Assembly (NCBI GenBank): GCA_027490155.1
Contig: JAIXYP010000007.1
Location: 1-64,000, forward strand
Reading direction: 5' to 3'
DNA: 64,000 nt
DNA from: Cytophagaceae bacterium
Lineage (GTDB): Bacteria > Bacteroidota > Bacteroidia > Cytophagales > Flexibacteraceae
Shown: positions 43,612 through 53,217 of the stretch, piece after piece
Numbering within the stretch: the stretch's first letter is position 1
Layout of the letters: each line of letters opens with the position of its first letter
Translations under genes and position numbers: made by a program
The notes under the pieces: model-generated
The model's database searches: none
Told to the model about the DNA's origin: nothing
What the model saw: the letters and a program-made list of their open reading frames with translations, nothing else

Positions 43612-46600
43612 ATGGGACATACGTTTACATCAACGAATTTAGGCAAAGGATTATGGCTAGGCTTGGTCATGATTTGCGCAATGCTCTTACCAGACCTAGT
43701 GCAGGGGCAAGGGGCTGTGGTTTGGTCCACGGCCACCACTAGTACATCTGGCACCTATCTTACAGGTACCTCCTCAAGACGCAATCAGGTTCTGTATCCT
43801 GCCTCTGAGCTTACAGGCGCCTTGAGTGGGTCTATCACCAAGATATACTTCAAGCGTGGATCTACCGCTACTAACGCTTTGTCTATGGCTAACCTCCAGA
43901 TTAGGATGGGCCAGACGGCGAATACGGCATTTCCTAACTCTACCCTCGCGACTGGCCTAACAACTGTTTTCACAAGCGCAACCTTCACTCAGGGTACAGG
44001 TACTATCGATACTTGGTTTTCGATAACCCTCGACACGCCTTTTCCATACAATGCAGGTCAATCGCTCATTATAGAAACTGAGTATACCGGAACGCCAACC
44101 AACGGGATTACCATAAGATCCACTGCAACATCAACGCCTTTGCGGCGTTTAACCTCTGCTGGCAGCGCAAGCTTACCTTATTCCACTGCCACTACAGGTA
44201 CGACTTCTGGTTTTGTACCAGCTTTCAGTTTTGATGTTACCACTGTTGCCCGTGACGCGGCTCCTATCAACGTGGTTAGTAGCCCAGCCATTAGCTCCTT
44301 GATCTGTAGCGGTGGTACCACAGCTTTGTCTGCCACAATCCAGAACGTCGGTAGCAGCGCTATGACTAGCGTCAAGTTTAACTGGTTTGTTAATGACGTC
44401 CTGCAGGGAAATATCTCAGCCACAGGGCTCAACGTAGCACAAGGTGCGTCAACAGATGTAAGTTTAGGCAATTACAACTTGCCAGCATCATTGCCACGCA
44501 ACGTACGTTTCAAATTTGTCATCACAGAGATCAACGGAAGCACCGACCAAAACGCAAATAACGATAGCTATAACTCGACCTTTTTCAAAAGCGGGTACTC
44601 TGGCACCATTAGCGCAGGCAGTGGTGGCACCTTCCCGACCATACAAGCGGCTATTGACTCGCTTAATTCGCGAGGACTGTGTGGTGCATGTACGCTCAAT
44701 ATCAAACCAGGTACTTACACCGGCCAGTATCAGATTAATGCCTTAACAGGATCAAGCGCTACCAACAGATTGACCATCAAGCCAGAGTCGGGCACTGCCA
44801 CCCTCGCATTTGATGCATCAACAACGGGCAACAACTATATCCTATCGCTCAACAGTGCAGATTATGTAACCATCCAAGGCCTAACCTTTGACAGGAGTAC
44901 TGCAAGCGTTACACCGACCTTGTCACGTATTCTGGACATTAGTGGTGGCTCTGATTATGCTATCGTGACGGGTAACACCTTTAACGGGTTTAACTACGCC
45001 ACTGGTGCAACCTCCAATGCTTTTGCTAGTATCTATAGCAATACCACTATAGACCTCGCCACGACCATCACCAACAATACTTTTAACAACAACGGTGCAG
45101 GTATTGCTCTTTCAGCTGTAGCTGCAGCAGACGAAGCTGGACATACAATTACAGGCAATACGGTCAATACCTTCTATTACGGGATTTGGCTCCTGAACAT
45201 AGCTGGCGGTGCTACGATTACTAATAACACTGTTAACCGATATGATCAAACGCCAAGTACCACACTTTTCCAAGGCATAGTCTGTAGCGGTGTCGATGGT
45301 TATTTACAGATCAATAACAACACAGTCAATACCTATACCTCTGGTTATGGTATCTATTTAACAGGTTGTGAGGGTCTATCAGGCAACCGCAGTAAGGTCT
45401 ATAACAACCTACTTTCAGTTGGTGGTACAGGCACTGCCTACGCCTTGTCTACTTTGGGTACAACCAACAATGTTGATATCTACTTCAATAACTGTAGGGC
45501 TGGTAGCTCAAATGCCACAGCCTCTGGCAACAATGCTTGGTACAACACCACAACGGTTGCCACGTCTGCAATTGTCGTGAGGAACAACAACTTTGCTGTT
45601 TATGGTACCGCTGGCTATGCTGTCTATATTTCGAACGCAACAGGCGGCACCGGGATTACCACGAGCAATAACAACTTCTACTCGACTACAGCTCAGTTTG
45701 GTTTTTATGCAGCTGCAGTAGCAGATCTTGCTGCCCTCAACTCAACGTCAGGCAATAGGTTCCCTACCAGCTTTACATTGGACCCTGACTATGTATCTGC
45801 TACCAATCTACATATCCAGAACAGCAATCTGGCTTTCAAAGGCGCTTCAGGCACAGGGATCACAACAGACTTTGATGGCCAAACCCGTGATGCCAGCCAG
45901 CCGACAATTGGTGCTGACGAGATATTCCCTGTGACTCGTGACATCGCGGTATCTGATGTCATTTTAGGCCAAGCCTCACTTTGTGGTTCAGGTTCAACTC
46001 CTGTTAGTTTCTCTGTGACCAATGCGGGTCTATCGACTGTCACTCAGGCTTCGGTGACCTATTTTACAACCGTCAATGGGGTCGAAGGCACAGGTACAAC
46101 TCAGGTATTTTCAGGTCTCAGCCTTGCTACTGGTGCATCGACTACTTTGTCATTCACGACGCCAATGTCTTATGCTAGCACAGGATCTTATCAAGTCCGG
46201 GTGACTAGTGCAGGCGTCAATGGCGAGTCAGATCAGGTAGCTAGCAACAACACTGCCCGCAGCATCACGACGCACCATGGTTATACCGGTGTGTTGACAA
46301 TGAACCCTGGTGCTGCTGCATCTGCTACCAACTTTACCTCGATGCAAGCAGCACTTGACTCAGTGGTTTCTCATGGCCTTTGTGGCGCGACGACACTCAA
46401 CATCGCTGCAGGCACCTACAATGGTCAGTATGCCCTGTCACCAATCCCAGGTTCTAGCGCAACGAACACACTCTTGATTAAACCATCTTCTGGCACCGTC
46501 ACCCTTGCTTTTGATGCAGGCATCGGCGGGCAGAACTACATCTTGGCTATGAACGGTGCTGACTATGTTACGATCCAGAACATCGTTTTTGACCGGAGTA

Positions 46601-49600
46601 ACTATGCAGGTACACCAACACTGTCTCGTTGTCTTGATGCGAGCAACGGCACCGATTACCTAACCGTTACGGGCTGTACCTTTAATGGTTTTGCTTATAC
46701 CGCATCAGCCACGACAAATCTAACTGCCTCGATTTTTAGCAATGTCTCCATTGACCTCGCCACCACCATTACAAACTGTACCTTCAACAATAATGGCATT
46801 GGAGTTAGCCTCAATGGCATTGCAGCAACGCTAGAAGGGCCACATGTAGTGACCGGAAATACCGTAAATACGTTTAGTTATGGCATTTACTTCGCCTCAA
46901 TGACTGGCGGAGTGACAGCAAGTAACAATACCATCGACCGTTATGACCAAACCCAGACCACATCTTTCTACGGCATCTATTTCACTGCTGTAGATGGCAA
47001 GCTCTTAGTCCAGAACAACAAAATCAATGGGTACACCTCAGGTTATGGCATCTACATGACCAACTGCGATGGTATCCCTGGCGATAATGGTGTCGTCTCT
47101 AATAACCAGATCAGCTTTGGAGGTGCAGGTACAGTTAACGGCATCTATACTTTAGGCAGTACAGCCAATCTTGATATTCTGTTTAATAATATCAGGGCTG
47201 CAAGCTCAACAGCTACTGCAGGTAGCAACGTTTGCTATTATCAGTCTGCAACCACAGGTACAACCAATAGCATTAAGGTCCATAACAATAACTTTGTTGT
47301 CTCCGGAACCAATGGCTATGCTATTTATGTTTCATCTGCCACTACTTCTGGTTTGGTGATTTCAAGTGCAACACATAACAACTTGTATAGCACGACTGCT
47401 AACTATGCCTTTTGGGGTGCTGCAGTTGCAGACCTTGCAGCACTTAATACCGCTAGCAGCAACAAGTTCACCAATACCATATCGGTTGACCCAGGGTACG
47501 TATCGGACAATGACGTTACCTCAACCAACTTGGCCTTAGCATTTACTGGCAAGTCAGGCACCGGCATCACGACCGATTATGCCAATGTAAGTCGGAATGC
47601 CACCCTGCCAACGATTGGTGCAACCGAGCTTTTCCCACCTACCGATGATGCTGGTGTTACAGCCATCAATCCTAGCATGTCAGTAGTCTGCGCCAACGGT
47701 AGCTCAACGCTTAGCTTTACGCTTATCAACCAAGGTCTGGCAACATTGACCTCTGTCAGGGCTACTTATTATGTAACAGTTAATGGTGTAGAGGGTACTG
47801 GTGTCGTCCAGAACTTTACAGGCCTCAATATCCCGAATGCAGGCGGGACTGCACAACTTTCGTTTACGACACCTTGGGCTCATACCTACGGATCTTATTA
47901 TCAGTTCCGTGTCGTGACAAGCTTGCCAAACAACGCTGCAGATGCAAATGCTGCCAATAATGAACTGATCTCGAGGACCTATCGTCCAGCTTTCTTGGCT
48001 AATGCGACGGTAAATCCAGGACTTGCACAGTCAACAACCAATTTCCAGACGATTCAGCTAGCCTTTGACTCTTTAGCAGCACGCGGTATTTGTGGCAACA
48101 CAACCTTGACAATTGCACCAGGTACTTATACTGGCAAAGTCCAGCTACGGGATATCCCGGGTACTAGTCCTGTTGCTCGCCTTACCATCCTTGGTGGTGG
48201 TACAACACCTAGCCAAACCTTATTGACCCAGCCTGGATCAACTACGGTGGGAAGTAACTGGGTCTTCTCTGGCCTAGGCATACACGATGTTACAATTCAG
48301 AAACTCAGCTTCGAACGTACCGGAGATTCGGTCCAGACCTACAGTACTTGTTTGGACCTAAGCGGTGGTGTGTCAAACGTTGTTGTCAATAACTGCAACT
48401 TCCAATCGGTGGCAATTGCCACTGGTAGTGCCACTGGTAACTCTTCTGGTGTATATAGTGGCACTGCTGGTATTGACAGCGATGTTACAATTCAGAACTC
48501 GTTCTTCAACGGGGTATCGGCAGGTGTACACTGGGCGGGTATCAGTGCCGCCTCACCAGATCCTGGCCTACATGTTCTCAACAACGTGATCAATAACGGT
48601 AGCTACGGTGTTTACCTCACAGGTTGTACTAACCCTGAGGTTTCGGGCAACAAAATCCGCAGGACGTATCAAACCAAAACCGGTGTTACCGCCTACGGTA
48701 TCTATATGACCGCTGGTGCTAACGGGTCTGACCTGCAACGGAACGAGATTCGGTATTATGGTGGTACCATCTACGGTATTTATTACACGGGTGTTGCTGG
48801 TACTAGCACCAACCCTAATAATTTGGTCAACAATTATGTCTATGCAACTGGCACTGGTGCCAACTACCTGATTTATCACACAGGCCTGTCGCATTACCTA
48901 CAAGCATACCATAACACGATTGTTACCTCTACAGTCGGTGCCAATTATGGATATTATGGCATCTCTACTACGGCGACCAATATCACGTTAAACAATAACT
49001 TGTTCGTGAGCCTCGGTTCTGCTGCTGCAACGCAATATCCATTCTATATAGCTGCTGCTGGTGTGGCTAATATTATCTCGGCACAGAACAATACAATCCA
49101 TAATGGCAAACCAGGGACCTTTGGGTTCTTTGGTGCCATCCATGCCGATATGGCTGCGTTTGTGACGGCTGGTGCAGGAAAAACAGACGGAACAACAAGT
49201 GTCAATCCGCTTTTCCTTACCGAGGACTCATATCAGTTTACTAATCCTACGCTTGACGGATCTGGTCTGACAACATTGGGCATCAATACCGACATTGAAG
49301 GCAATAGCCGTACCGGGGCACTTGATAATGGTGCCTATGAGTTCACACCACCAGCACGTGACGTAAACCTTGTTTCATTGGTTTCGGAGCACATATGTAT
49401 TGGTGGTAATCAACCCGTTGTTATCAGGATTAGTGATGTTGGTACTGATAACGTGACGAGTGTCCGTATCAACTGGTCTGTTAATGGTGTTTCTCAACCA
49501 CAAGCCAATATTACTGGCCTTTCGATGACTAGTGGTTCATCCACCAACGTCACGCTTGGCAATTATACTTTTGCGGCAGGAACCTATACCATCGATGCTA

Positions 49601-52600
49601 CAGTTGCTGGCGTCAACGGAAGTAATGACCAAAATCCGCTAAATGATGCCCTTGCAACGGCAACCGTTGTTACTGTAGGCAATTCTGCCATGGCTTTGCC
49701 TTACGTCCTTGACCTAGAAAGCACAACTGTGAACACAGGTATCCCGACCTTCTGGACTGCAAGTCCGATTCAGTCAGGTACCGCTTACCGTTGGGCAGTT
49801 GGCGAAGGACCATTAGGTTCTGCCTCTTCGGGCCCTAACGTTGATAACACTCTCGGGACCGCCATAGGTAATTATTTATACACTACCGCGGCCAATGGTG
49901 TCAGCGGTGATGTGGCAACCTTTACGTCCGACTGTATCAACCTAGGTTCGATCAACACGCCCGCAATTAGGTTCTTCTACCACCGTTACGGAGCTACCAC
50001 TCCTGTCCTTCATATCGACGTTTACAGCAACGGTAGCTGGACTAATGGTGTCTATACCATGACTGGTCAGGATCCGCAGCAAACTGCTGCTACCTCTGCT
50101 TGGAAACAAGTGACCGTGCCACTAGGTACCTATAGTGGCGTAATCAAAATCAGGTTCCGTGCTATCCGTGGTACTAGTACTACTGGCGAGACTGCCATTG
50201 ACGATATCCGGATATTTGATGGCTCGGTTGCTGATCTTACCCTGACCGCAATCACTAGGGCTAGCACAAGCTGCCCTACAAGCAGCGAAATGATCCAGAT
50301 GACTGTCCAGAACCTGAGCAGCAACGCACACAACTTTGCGCTAAGGCCAGCTACTTTCGTCTTGACGGCAACAGGTGCTGCTACATTCACCCGGACGATT
50401 GTTTGGAATGGCGGCACTTTGGCAGCCGGAGCTACTTCAGTGCTTAATGTATTCGCTAATATTAACGGCACAGCTGCAGGCACCTATACCTTTAACGCTA
50501 CAATGGCATTGCCTGCTGGTCAGGATGACAACCCGACCAACAACAATGCAGCCTCTCCTTTGGTATTGGTTAACGCTGGTACGCAAGCACTCCCTGTGTT
50601 CTTCAACGGTGGTAGATTTACGGGTGCCAACCTTTCTACAGTCCGTCCGGGATGGTCTGAAGCTACAGGAGCTACCATCCCAACAGGCACAACCTCTAGC
50701 TGGTTACAAGGCACTGCCTTTACTGGCGATACCGTTGTTAGGATCAATTTGATTACTGCTACCAAACGCGAATGGTTAATCTTACCACGGATCAATGCCA
50801 GTGCCAATACCAAACTTAGGTTCCGGACTGCCCTTACGAATGCCGCCGCAACCACGGTAGATGACCACAATGCATTCGCTGGTACTGATGACTTTGTCGA
50901 GGTACGCGTCAGCACTGACTGCGGTACTACCTGGACTGGCGTTTATACCATGAACGAAGCTTGGCAGAATGCCAACAGCGTGTCCAACGCTTTCAAACCG
51001 TTTACAGTGAATTTAGCTGCATATGCTGGTCGTCAGCTGATCGTGGCCTTCTTCGCAAGCGAGGGTACTGTTGACAACATCAATAGCTATGACGTTCTGC
51101 TCGATGATATTGCCCTCACAGACAATGACTTCTTGACTTGGACGGGTGCACAAAGTAACGTGCCGACTAACAAGTACAACTGGACACCTTGGTTTGCACC
51201 ACAAGAAAACTGGATCTGTAATATTGCAAATGCCACTACCAAGCCGACCTTTAGTGCATACACTACGGTTGGTGGGTTCAACATGGCAAACGGTGGTACT
51301 GTTAACTTCACAGGCAATCCTGCTATTCGTATCCTGCATAACTTTAGCACAACAAGTGATGTCTATACCATCAATGGTGGCTACAAGTTGATCGTGAGCG
51401 GTAATACAGCTCAATCTATCGGCGCCAAAGGCAGACCACTTAGCCCATTGAGCTTGACAATCAATAACCCGGCTGGTGTTACTCTGACCTCAGAGGCTCG
51501 TGTGACTGATACGCTCAACCTTTACAATGGTGTTTTCAACCTCAACAATAACAAGTTGACCATGGTTAGCACCTCAACTACAACCGCCCGGATTGCCCCA
51601 ATTACTAGTGGGTCATTGGCTAATGCTAGCAACTTTACCTACCAACGCTATATCGCCCCTCCTGCTGGCAACCTGCAAGGTGGATGGTATTTTGTCGGTA
51701 CTGGTGTCAATAACAACACGGTCAATGCTTGGGCTAACAGGACTACGTATTCACCAAGTACGTATTTGCCAACAGGGTCGTCACAACTTTGGTTGTATGA
51801 CAATGCAAACAACACCGTGCCTGCCAACAATGGCTGGGTTAAGCCAACGGCTCCGTCTCAGGCATTAGCAGTAGGTCAGGGTGCACGTTTCTACTTCCAG
51901 TTCTACTTCTGGTCGCAACATGGTGGTGTCTACGAGACTAAAGGTGTGCCACACACAGGCAACTACAACTTCACCCCGCTGCTCAACTACTGTACATCTG
52001 GCTGCGCCTGGACTGCCACAAATGGTTGGAGCCTGCTAGCTAACCCGTATGTCAGTACCATCAACTGGGACTCGCCGTCTTGGACAAAATCTGCAGCCAT
52101 TGCTGATGAAGTTAAAGTCTGGAACAACAGCATTGGTAACTATGCTAGCTACGTAGCTGGTGTTGGTACGCTTGGTGGTAGCAACTTGTTAGCTTCTGGT
52201 CAAGGTTTCATGGTACGTGCCCTAAGCACAATCACGAGCAATGACCTAGTTGCGACCGAAGGTGTTAAGGTCACCAGTGCCAACTTCTTGCGCCAAGCCG
52301 CCCTGACCCAGATTATGCGCATCAATATCAAGGATGCAGCTAACCATCAGGACGAAGCAGTAGTTCGCCTAGTTCCAGGTGCTACTTCTGGCTATGATGC
52401 TGCCCTAGATGCCACGTATCTCGAAGGTACCTACCTCAACGTCTATACCGCACCAAGGCCTGACACCAAGTTGTCTATCAATGCGCTCGATGTCCCAACA
52501 AGCACTGTTTATGTCCCGATGGGACTTAAAACCTCTGAGCTTGGTACACATACCATGACCTTCAGTGGCTTAAGTGACTGGACTGGTAGCTACCAAGTCT

Positions 52601-53010
52601 ATCTAGATGACAACTACCTCGGTACTCGTCGTCAGCTACAAGAAGGTAGCATCGTATCGTTCAACGTCAGCAACGTCCCTAATACTACCGGTCTAGGTCG
52701 TTTCACCCTCGTGATGATGCCTGGTGCTGTTACTGCACTTCCAACGCTTAATCCTGCCGCTGTCTTTACTGCCTATCCAAACCCAGGCAAATCATCTGAC
52801 ATCCGTTTGATGGTATCTGGCATGGGTGCTGGCAAAGGCAAAGTGATGGTAACGGATGTTGTCGGTAAAGTCGTTGCAACACAAGTTGTTGACCTATCTG
52901 GCCAAGACGACCAAGCCTTTAAATTGGCTTCTGAGTTATCATCTGGCATCTATCACGTCAGCATACAAGCTAACAGCACCCACAAGACCATCAAGCTAGT
53001 GGTCGAGTAA
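43612..53010 (+). CDS. Giant T9SS cargo with three tandem CARDB plus beta-helix modules
   Basis: The 3132-residue protein starts with a signal peptide (cleavage near VQGQ 33) and a beta-sandwich domain of about 170 residues. Three tandem modules follow, starting at 44251, 45937 and 47641, each about 1.7 kb. Each has a CARDB-like domain, then a right-handed beta-helix opening with a pattern like TIQAAIDSLNSRGLCG and closing with PTIGADEIF or similar. A fourth CARDB-like domain at 49355 leads to a MAM-like domain, another CARDB, and a choice-of-anchor-J-type domain to about 51120. The last 630 residues are beta-rich and end in a type A T9SS tail (FTAYPNPGKSSDIRLMVSG to IKLVVE). It is probably an adhesin or matrix protein; no enzyme motif is evident. 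Confidence 0.9.
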   Translation: MGHTFTSTNLGKGLWLGLVMICAMLLPDLVQGQGAVVWSTATTSTSGTYLTGTSSRRNQVLYPASELTGALSGSITKIYFKRGSTATNALSMANLQIRMGQTANTAFPNSTLATGLTTVFTSATFTQGTGTIDTWFSITLDTPFPYNAGQSLIIETEYTGTPTNGITIRSTATSTPLRRLTSAGSASLPYSTATTGTTSGFVPAFSFDVTTVARDAAPINVVSSPAISSLICSGGTTALSATIQNVGSSAMTSVKFNWFVNDVLQGNISATGLNVAQGASTDVSLGNYNLPASLPRNVRFKFVITEINGSTDQNANNDSYNSTFFKSGYSGTISAGSGGTFPTIQAAIDSLNSRGLCGACTLNIKPGTYTGQYQINALTGSSATNRLTIKPESGTATLAFDASTTGNNYILSLNSADYVTIQGLTFDRSTASVTPTLSRILDISGGSDYAIVTGNTFNGFNYATGATSNAFASIYSNTTIDLATTITNNTFNNNGAGIALSAVAAADEAGHTITGNTVNTFYYGIWLLNIAGGATITNNTVNRYDQTPSTTLFQGIVCSGVDGYLQINNNTVNTYTSGYGIYLTGCEGLSGNRSKVYNNLLSVGGTGTAYALSTLGTTNNVDIYFNNCRAGSSNATASGNNAWYNTTTVATSAIVVRNNNFAVYGTAGYAVYISNATGGTGITTSNNNFYSTTAQFGFYAAAVADLAALNSTSGNRFPTSFTLDPDYVSATNLHIQNSNLAFKGASGTGITTDFDGQTRDASQPTIGADEIFPVTRDIAVSDVILGQASLCGSGSTPVSFSVTNAGLSTVTQASVTYFTTVNGVEGTGTTQVFSGLSLATGASTTLSFTTPMSYASTGSYQVRVTSAGVNGESDQVASNNTARSITTHHGYTGVLTMNPGAAASATNFTSMQAALDSVVSHGLCGATTLNIAAGTYNGQYALSPIPGSSATNTLLIKPSSGTVTLAFDAGIGGQNYILAMNGADYVTIQNIVFDRSNYAGTPTLSRCLDASNGTDYLTVTGCTFNGFAYTASATTNLTASIFSNVSIDLATTITNCTFNNNGIGVSLNGIAATLEGPHVVTGNTVNTFSYGIYFASMTGGVTASNNTIDRYDQTQTTSFYGIYFTAVDGKLLVQNNKINGYTSGYGIYMTNCDGIPGDNGVVSNNQISFGGAGTVNGIYTLGSTANLDILFNNIRAASSTATAGSNVCYYQSATTGTTNSIKVHNNNFVVSGTNGYAIYVSSATTSGLVISSATHNNLYSTTANYAFWGAAVADLAALNTASSNKFTNTISVDPGYVSDNDVTSTNLALAFTGKSGTGITTDYANVSRNATLPTIGATELFPPTDDAGVTAINPSMSVVCANGSSTLSFTLINQGLATLTSVRATYYVTVNGVEGTGVVQNFTGLNIPNAGGTAQLSFTTPWAHTYGSYYQFRVVTSLPNNAADANAANNELISRTYRPAFLANATVNPGLAQSTTNFQTIQLAFDSLAARGICGNTTLTIAPGTYTGKVQLRDIPGTSPVARLTILGGGTTPSQTLLTQPGSTTVGSNWVFSGLGIHDVTIQKLSFERTGDSVQTYSTCLDLSGGVSNVVVNNCNFQSVAIATGSATGNSSGVYSGTAGIDSDVTIQNSFFNGVSAGVHWAGISAASPDPGLHVLNNVINNGSYGVYLTGCTNPEVSGNKIRRTYQTKTGVTAYGIYMTAGANGSDLQRNEIRYYGGTIYGIYYTGVAGTSTNPNNLVNNYVYATGTGANYLIYHTGLSHYLQAYHNTIVTSTVGANYGYYGISTTATNITLNNNLFVSLGSAAATQYPFYIAAAGVANIISAQNNTIHNGKPGTFGFFGAIHADMAAFVTAGAGKTDGTTSVNPLFLTEDSYQFTNPTLDGSGLTTLGINTDIEGNSRTGALDNGAYEFTPPARDVNLVSLVSEHICIGGNQPVVIRISDVGTDNVTSVRINWSVNGVSQPQANITGLSMTSGSSTNVTLGNYTFAAGTYTIDATVAGVNGSNDQNPLNDALATATVVTVGNSAMALPYVLDLESTTVNTGIPTFWTASPIQSGTAYRWAVGEGPLGSASSGPNVDNTLGTAIGNYLYTTAANGVSGDVATFTSDCINLGSINTPAIRFFYHRYGATTPVLHIDVYSNGSWTNGVYTMTGQDPQQTAATSAWKQVTVPLGTYSGVIKIRFRAIRGTSTTGETAIDDIRIFDGSVADLTLTAITRASTSCPTSSEMIQMTVQNLSSNAHNFALRPATFVLTATGAATFTRTIVWNGGTLAAGATSVLNVFANINGTAAGTYTFNATMALPAGQDDNPTNNNAASPLVLVNAGTQALPVFFNGGRFTGANLSTVRPGWSEATGATIPTGTTSSWLQGTAFTGDTVVRINLITATKREWLILPRINASANTKLRFRTALTNAAATTVDDHNAFAGTDDFVEVRVSTDCGTTWTGVYTMNEAWQNANSVSNAFKPFTVNLAAYAGRQLIVAFFASEGTVDNINSYDVLLDDIALTDNDFLTWTGAQSNVPTNKYNWTPWFAPQENWICNIANATTKPTFSAYTTVGGFNMANGGTVNFTGNPAIRILHNFSTTSDVYTINGGYKLIVSGNTAQSIGAKGRPLSPLSLTINNPAGVTLTSEARVTDTLNLYNGVFNLNNNKLTMVSTSTTTARIAPITSGSLANASNFTYQRYIAPPAGNLQGGWYFVGTGVNNNTVNAWANRTTYSPSTYLPTGSSQLWLYDNANNTVPANNGWVKPTAPSQALAVGQGARFYFQFYFWSQHGGVYETKGVPHTGNYNFTPLLNYCTSGCAWTATNGWSLLANPYVSTINWDSPSWTKSAAIADEVKVWNNSIGNYASYVAGVGTLGGSNLLASGQGFMVRALSTITSNDLVATEGVKVTSANFLRQAALTQIMRINIKDAANHQDEAVVRLVPGATSGYDAALDATYLEGTYLNVYTAPRPDTKLSINALDVPTSTVYVPMGLKTSELGTHTMTFSGLSDWTGSYQVYLDDNYLGTRRQLQEGSIVSFNVSNVPNTTGLGRFTLVMMPGAVTALPTLNPAAVFTAYPNPGKSSDIRLMVSGMGAGKGKVMVTDVVGKVVATQVVDLSGQDDQAFKLASELSSGIYHVSIQANSTHKTIKLVVE
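44251..49354 (+). repeat. Three tandem ~1.7-kb coding modules within the giant gene
   Basis: Units at 44251-45936, 45937-47640 and 47641-49354 each encode a CARDB-like domain plus a beta-helix. Units 1 and 2 share long stretches, such as the conserved DLATTITN and NTVNTF segments. Unit 3 keeps the plan but has diverged. The spacings are 1686, 1704 and 1714 bases, which indicates successive duplication of a whole module. Confidence 0.8.
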
Positions 53011-53072
53011 TCGTATAAACGGATCAGGAGCACCACTGCTCTAGGTCTTATAACTTTGATTCTGATACGCAG

Positions 53073-53107
53073 AAGACCTCACGTCTATGATGTGAGGTCT
53101 TTTTTTT
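53073..53107 (+). terminator. Intrinsic terminator of the giant cargo gene
   Basis: AAGACCTCAC (53073-53082) pairs perfectly with GTGAGGTCTT (53092-53101) around a 9-base loop, followed by a T-run to 53107. Confidence 0.95.
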
Positions 53108-53124
53108 GACCCTTTGGGCAACTA

Positions 53125-53158
53125 TTTTGGTCTGTGGGCTGTCATTACTTTATCTTTA
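53125..53158 (+). promoter_or_regulatory. Promoter of the FG-GAP/VCBS gene
   Basis: TTTTGG (53125-53130, TTG at 53127-53129) lies 21 bases before TATCTTTA (53151-53158), close to the Bacteroidota -33/-7 pattern. It lies downstream of a GTG at 53134, so that GTG cannot be the start; the gene should start at ATG 53218. Confidence 0.6.
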
Positions 53159-53217
53159 TTGTCGTTCCAGTCTGGTCTGATTATCAAGCCCACGATCAGG
53201 ACCTTTCTCCCGCTGAC

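Noticed and set aside
43142-43742. Overlapping open frames of 130-150 codons on both strands before the giant gene
   Set aside because: None has a family, a credible start context or protein-like composition throughout. A small remnant remains possible and is noted under the intergenic region.
53134-53217. GTG start of the VCBS protein at 53134
   Set aside because: A -7 box at 53151-53158 lies downstream of it, and ATG 53218 gives a clean signal peptide.
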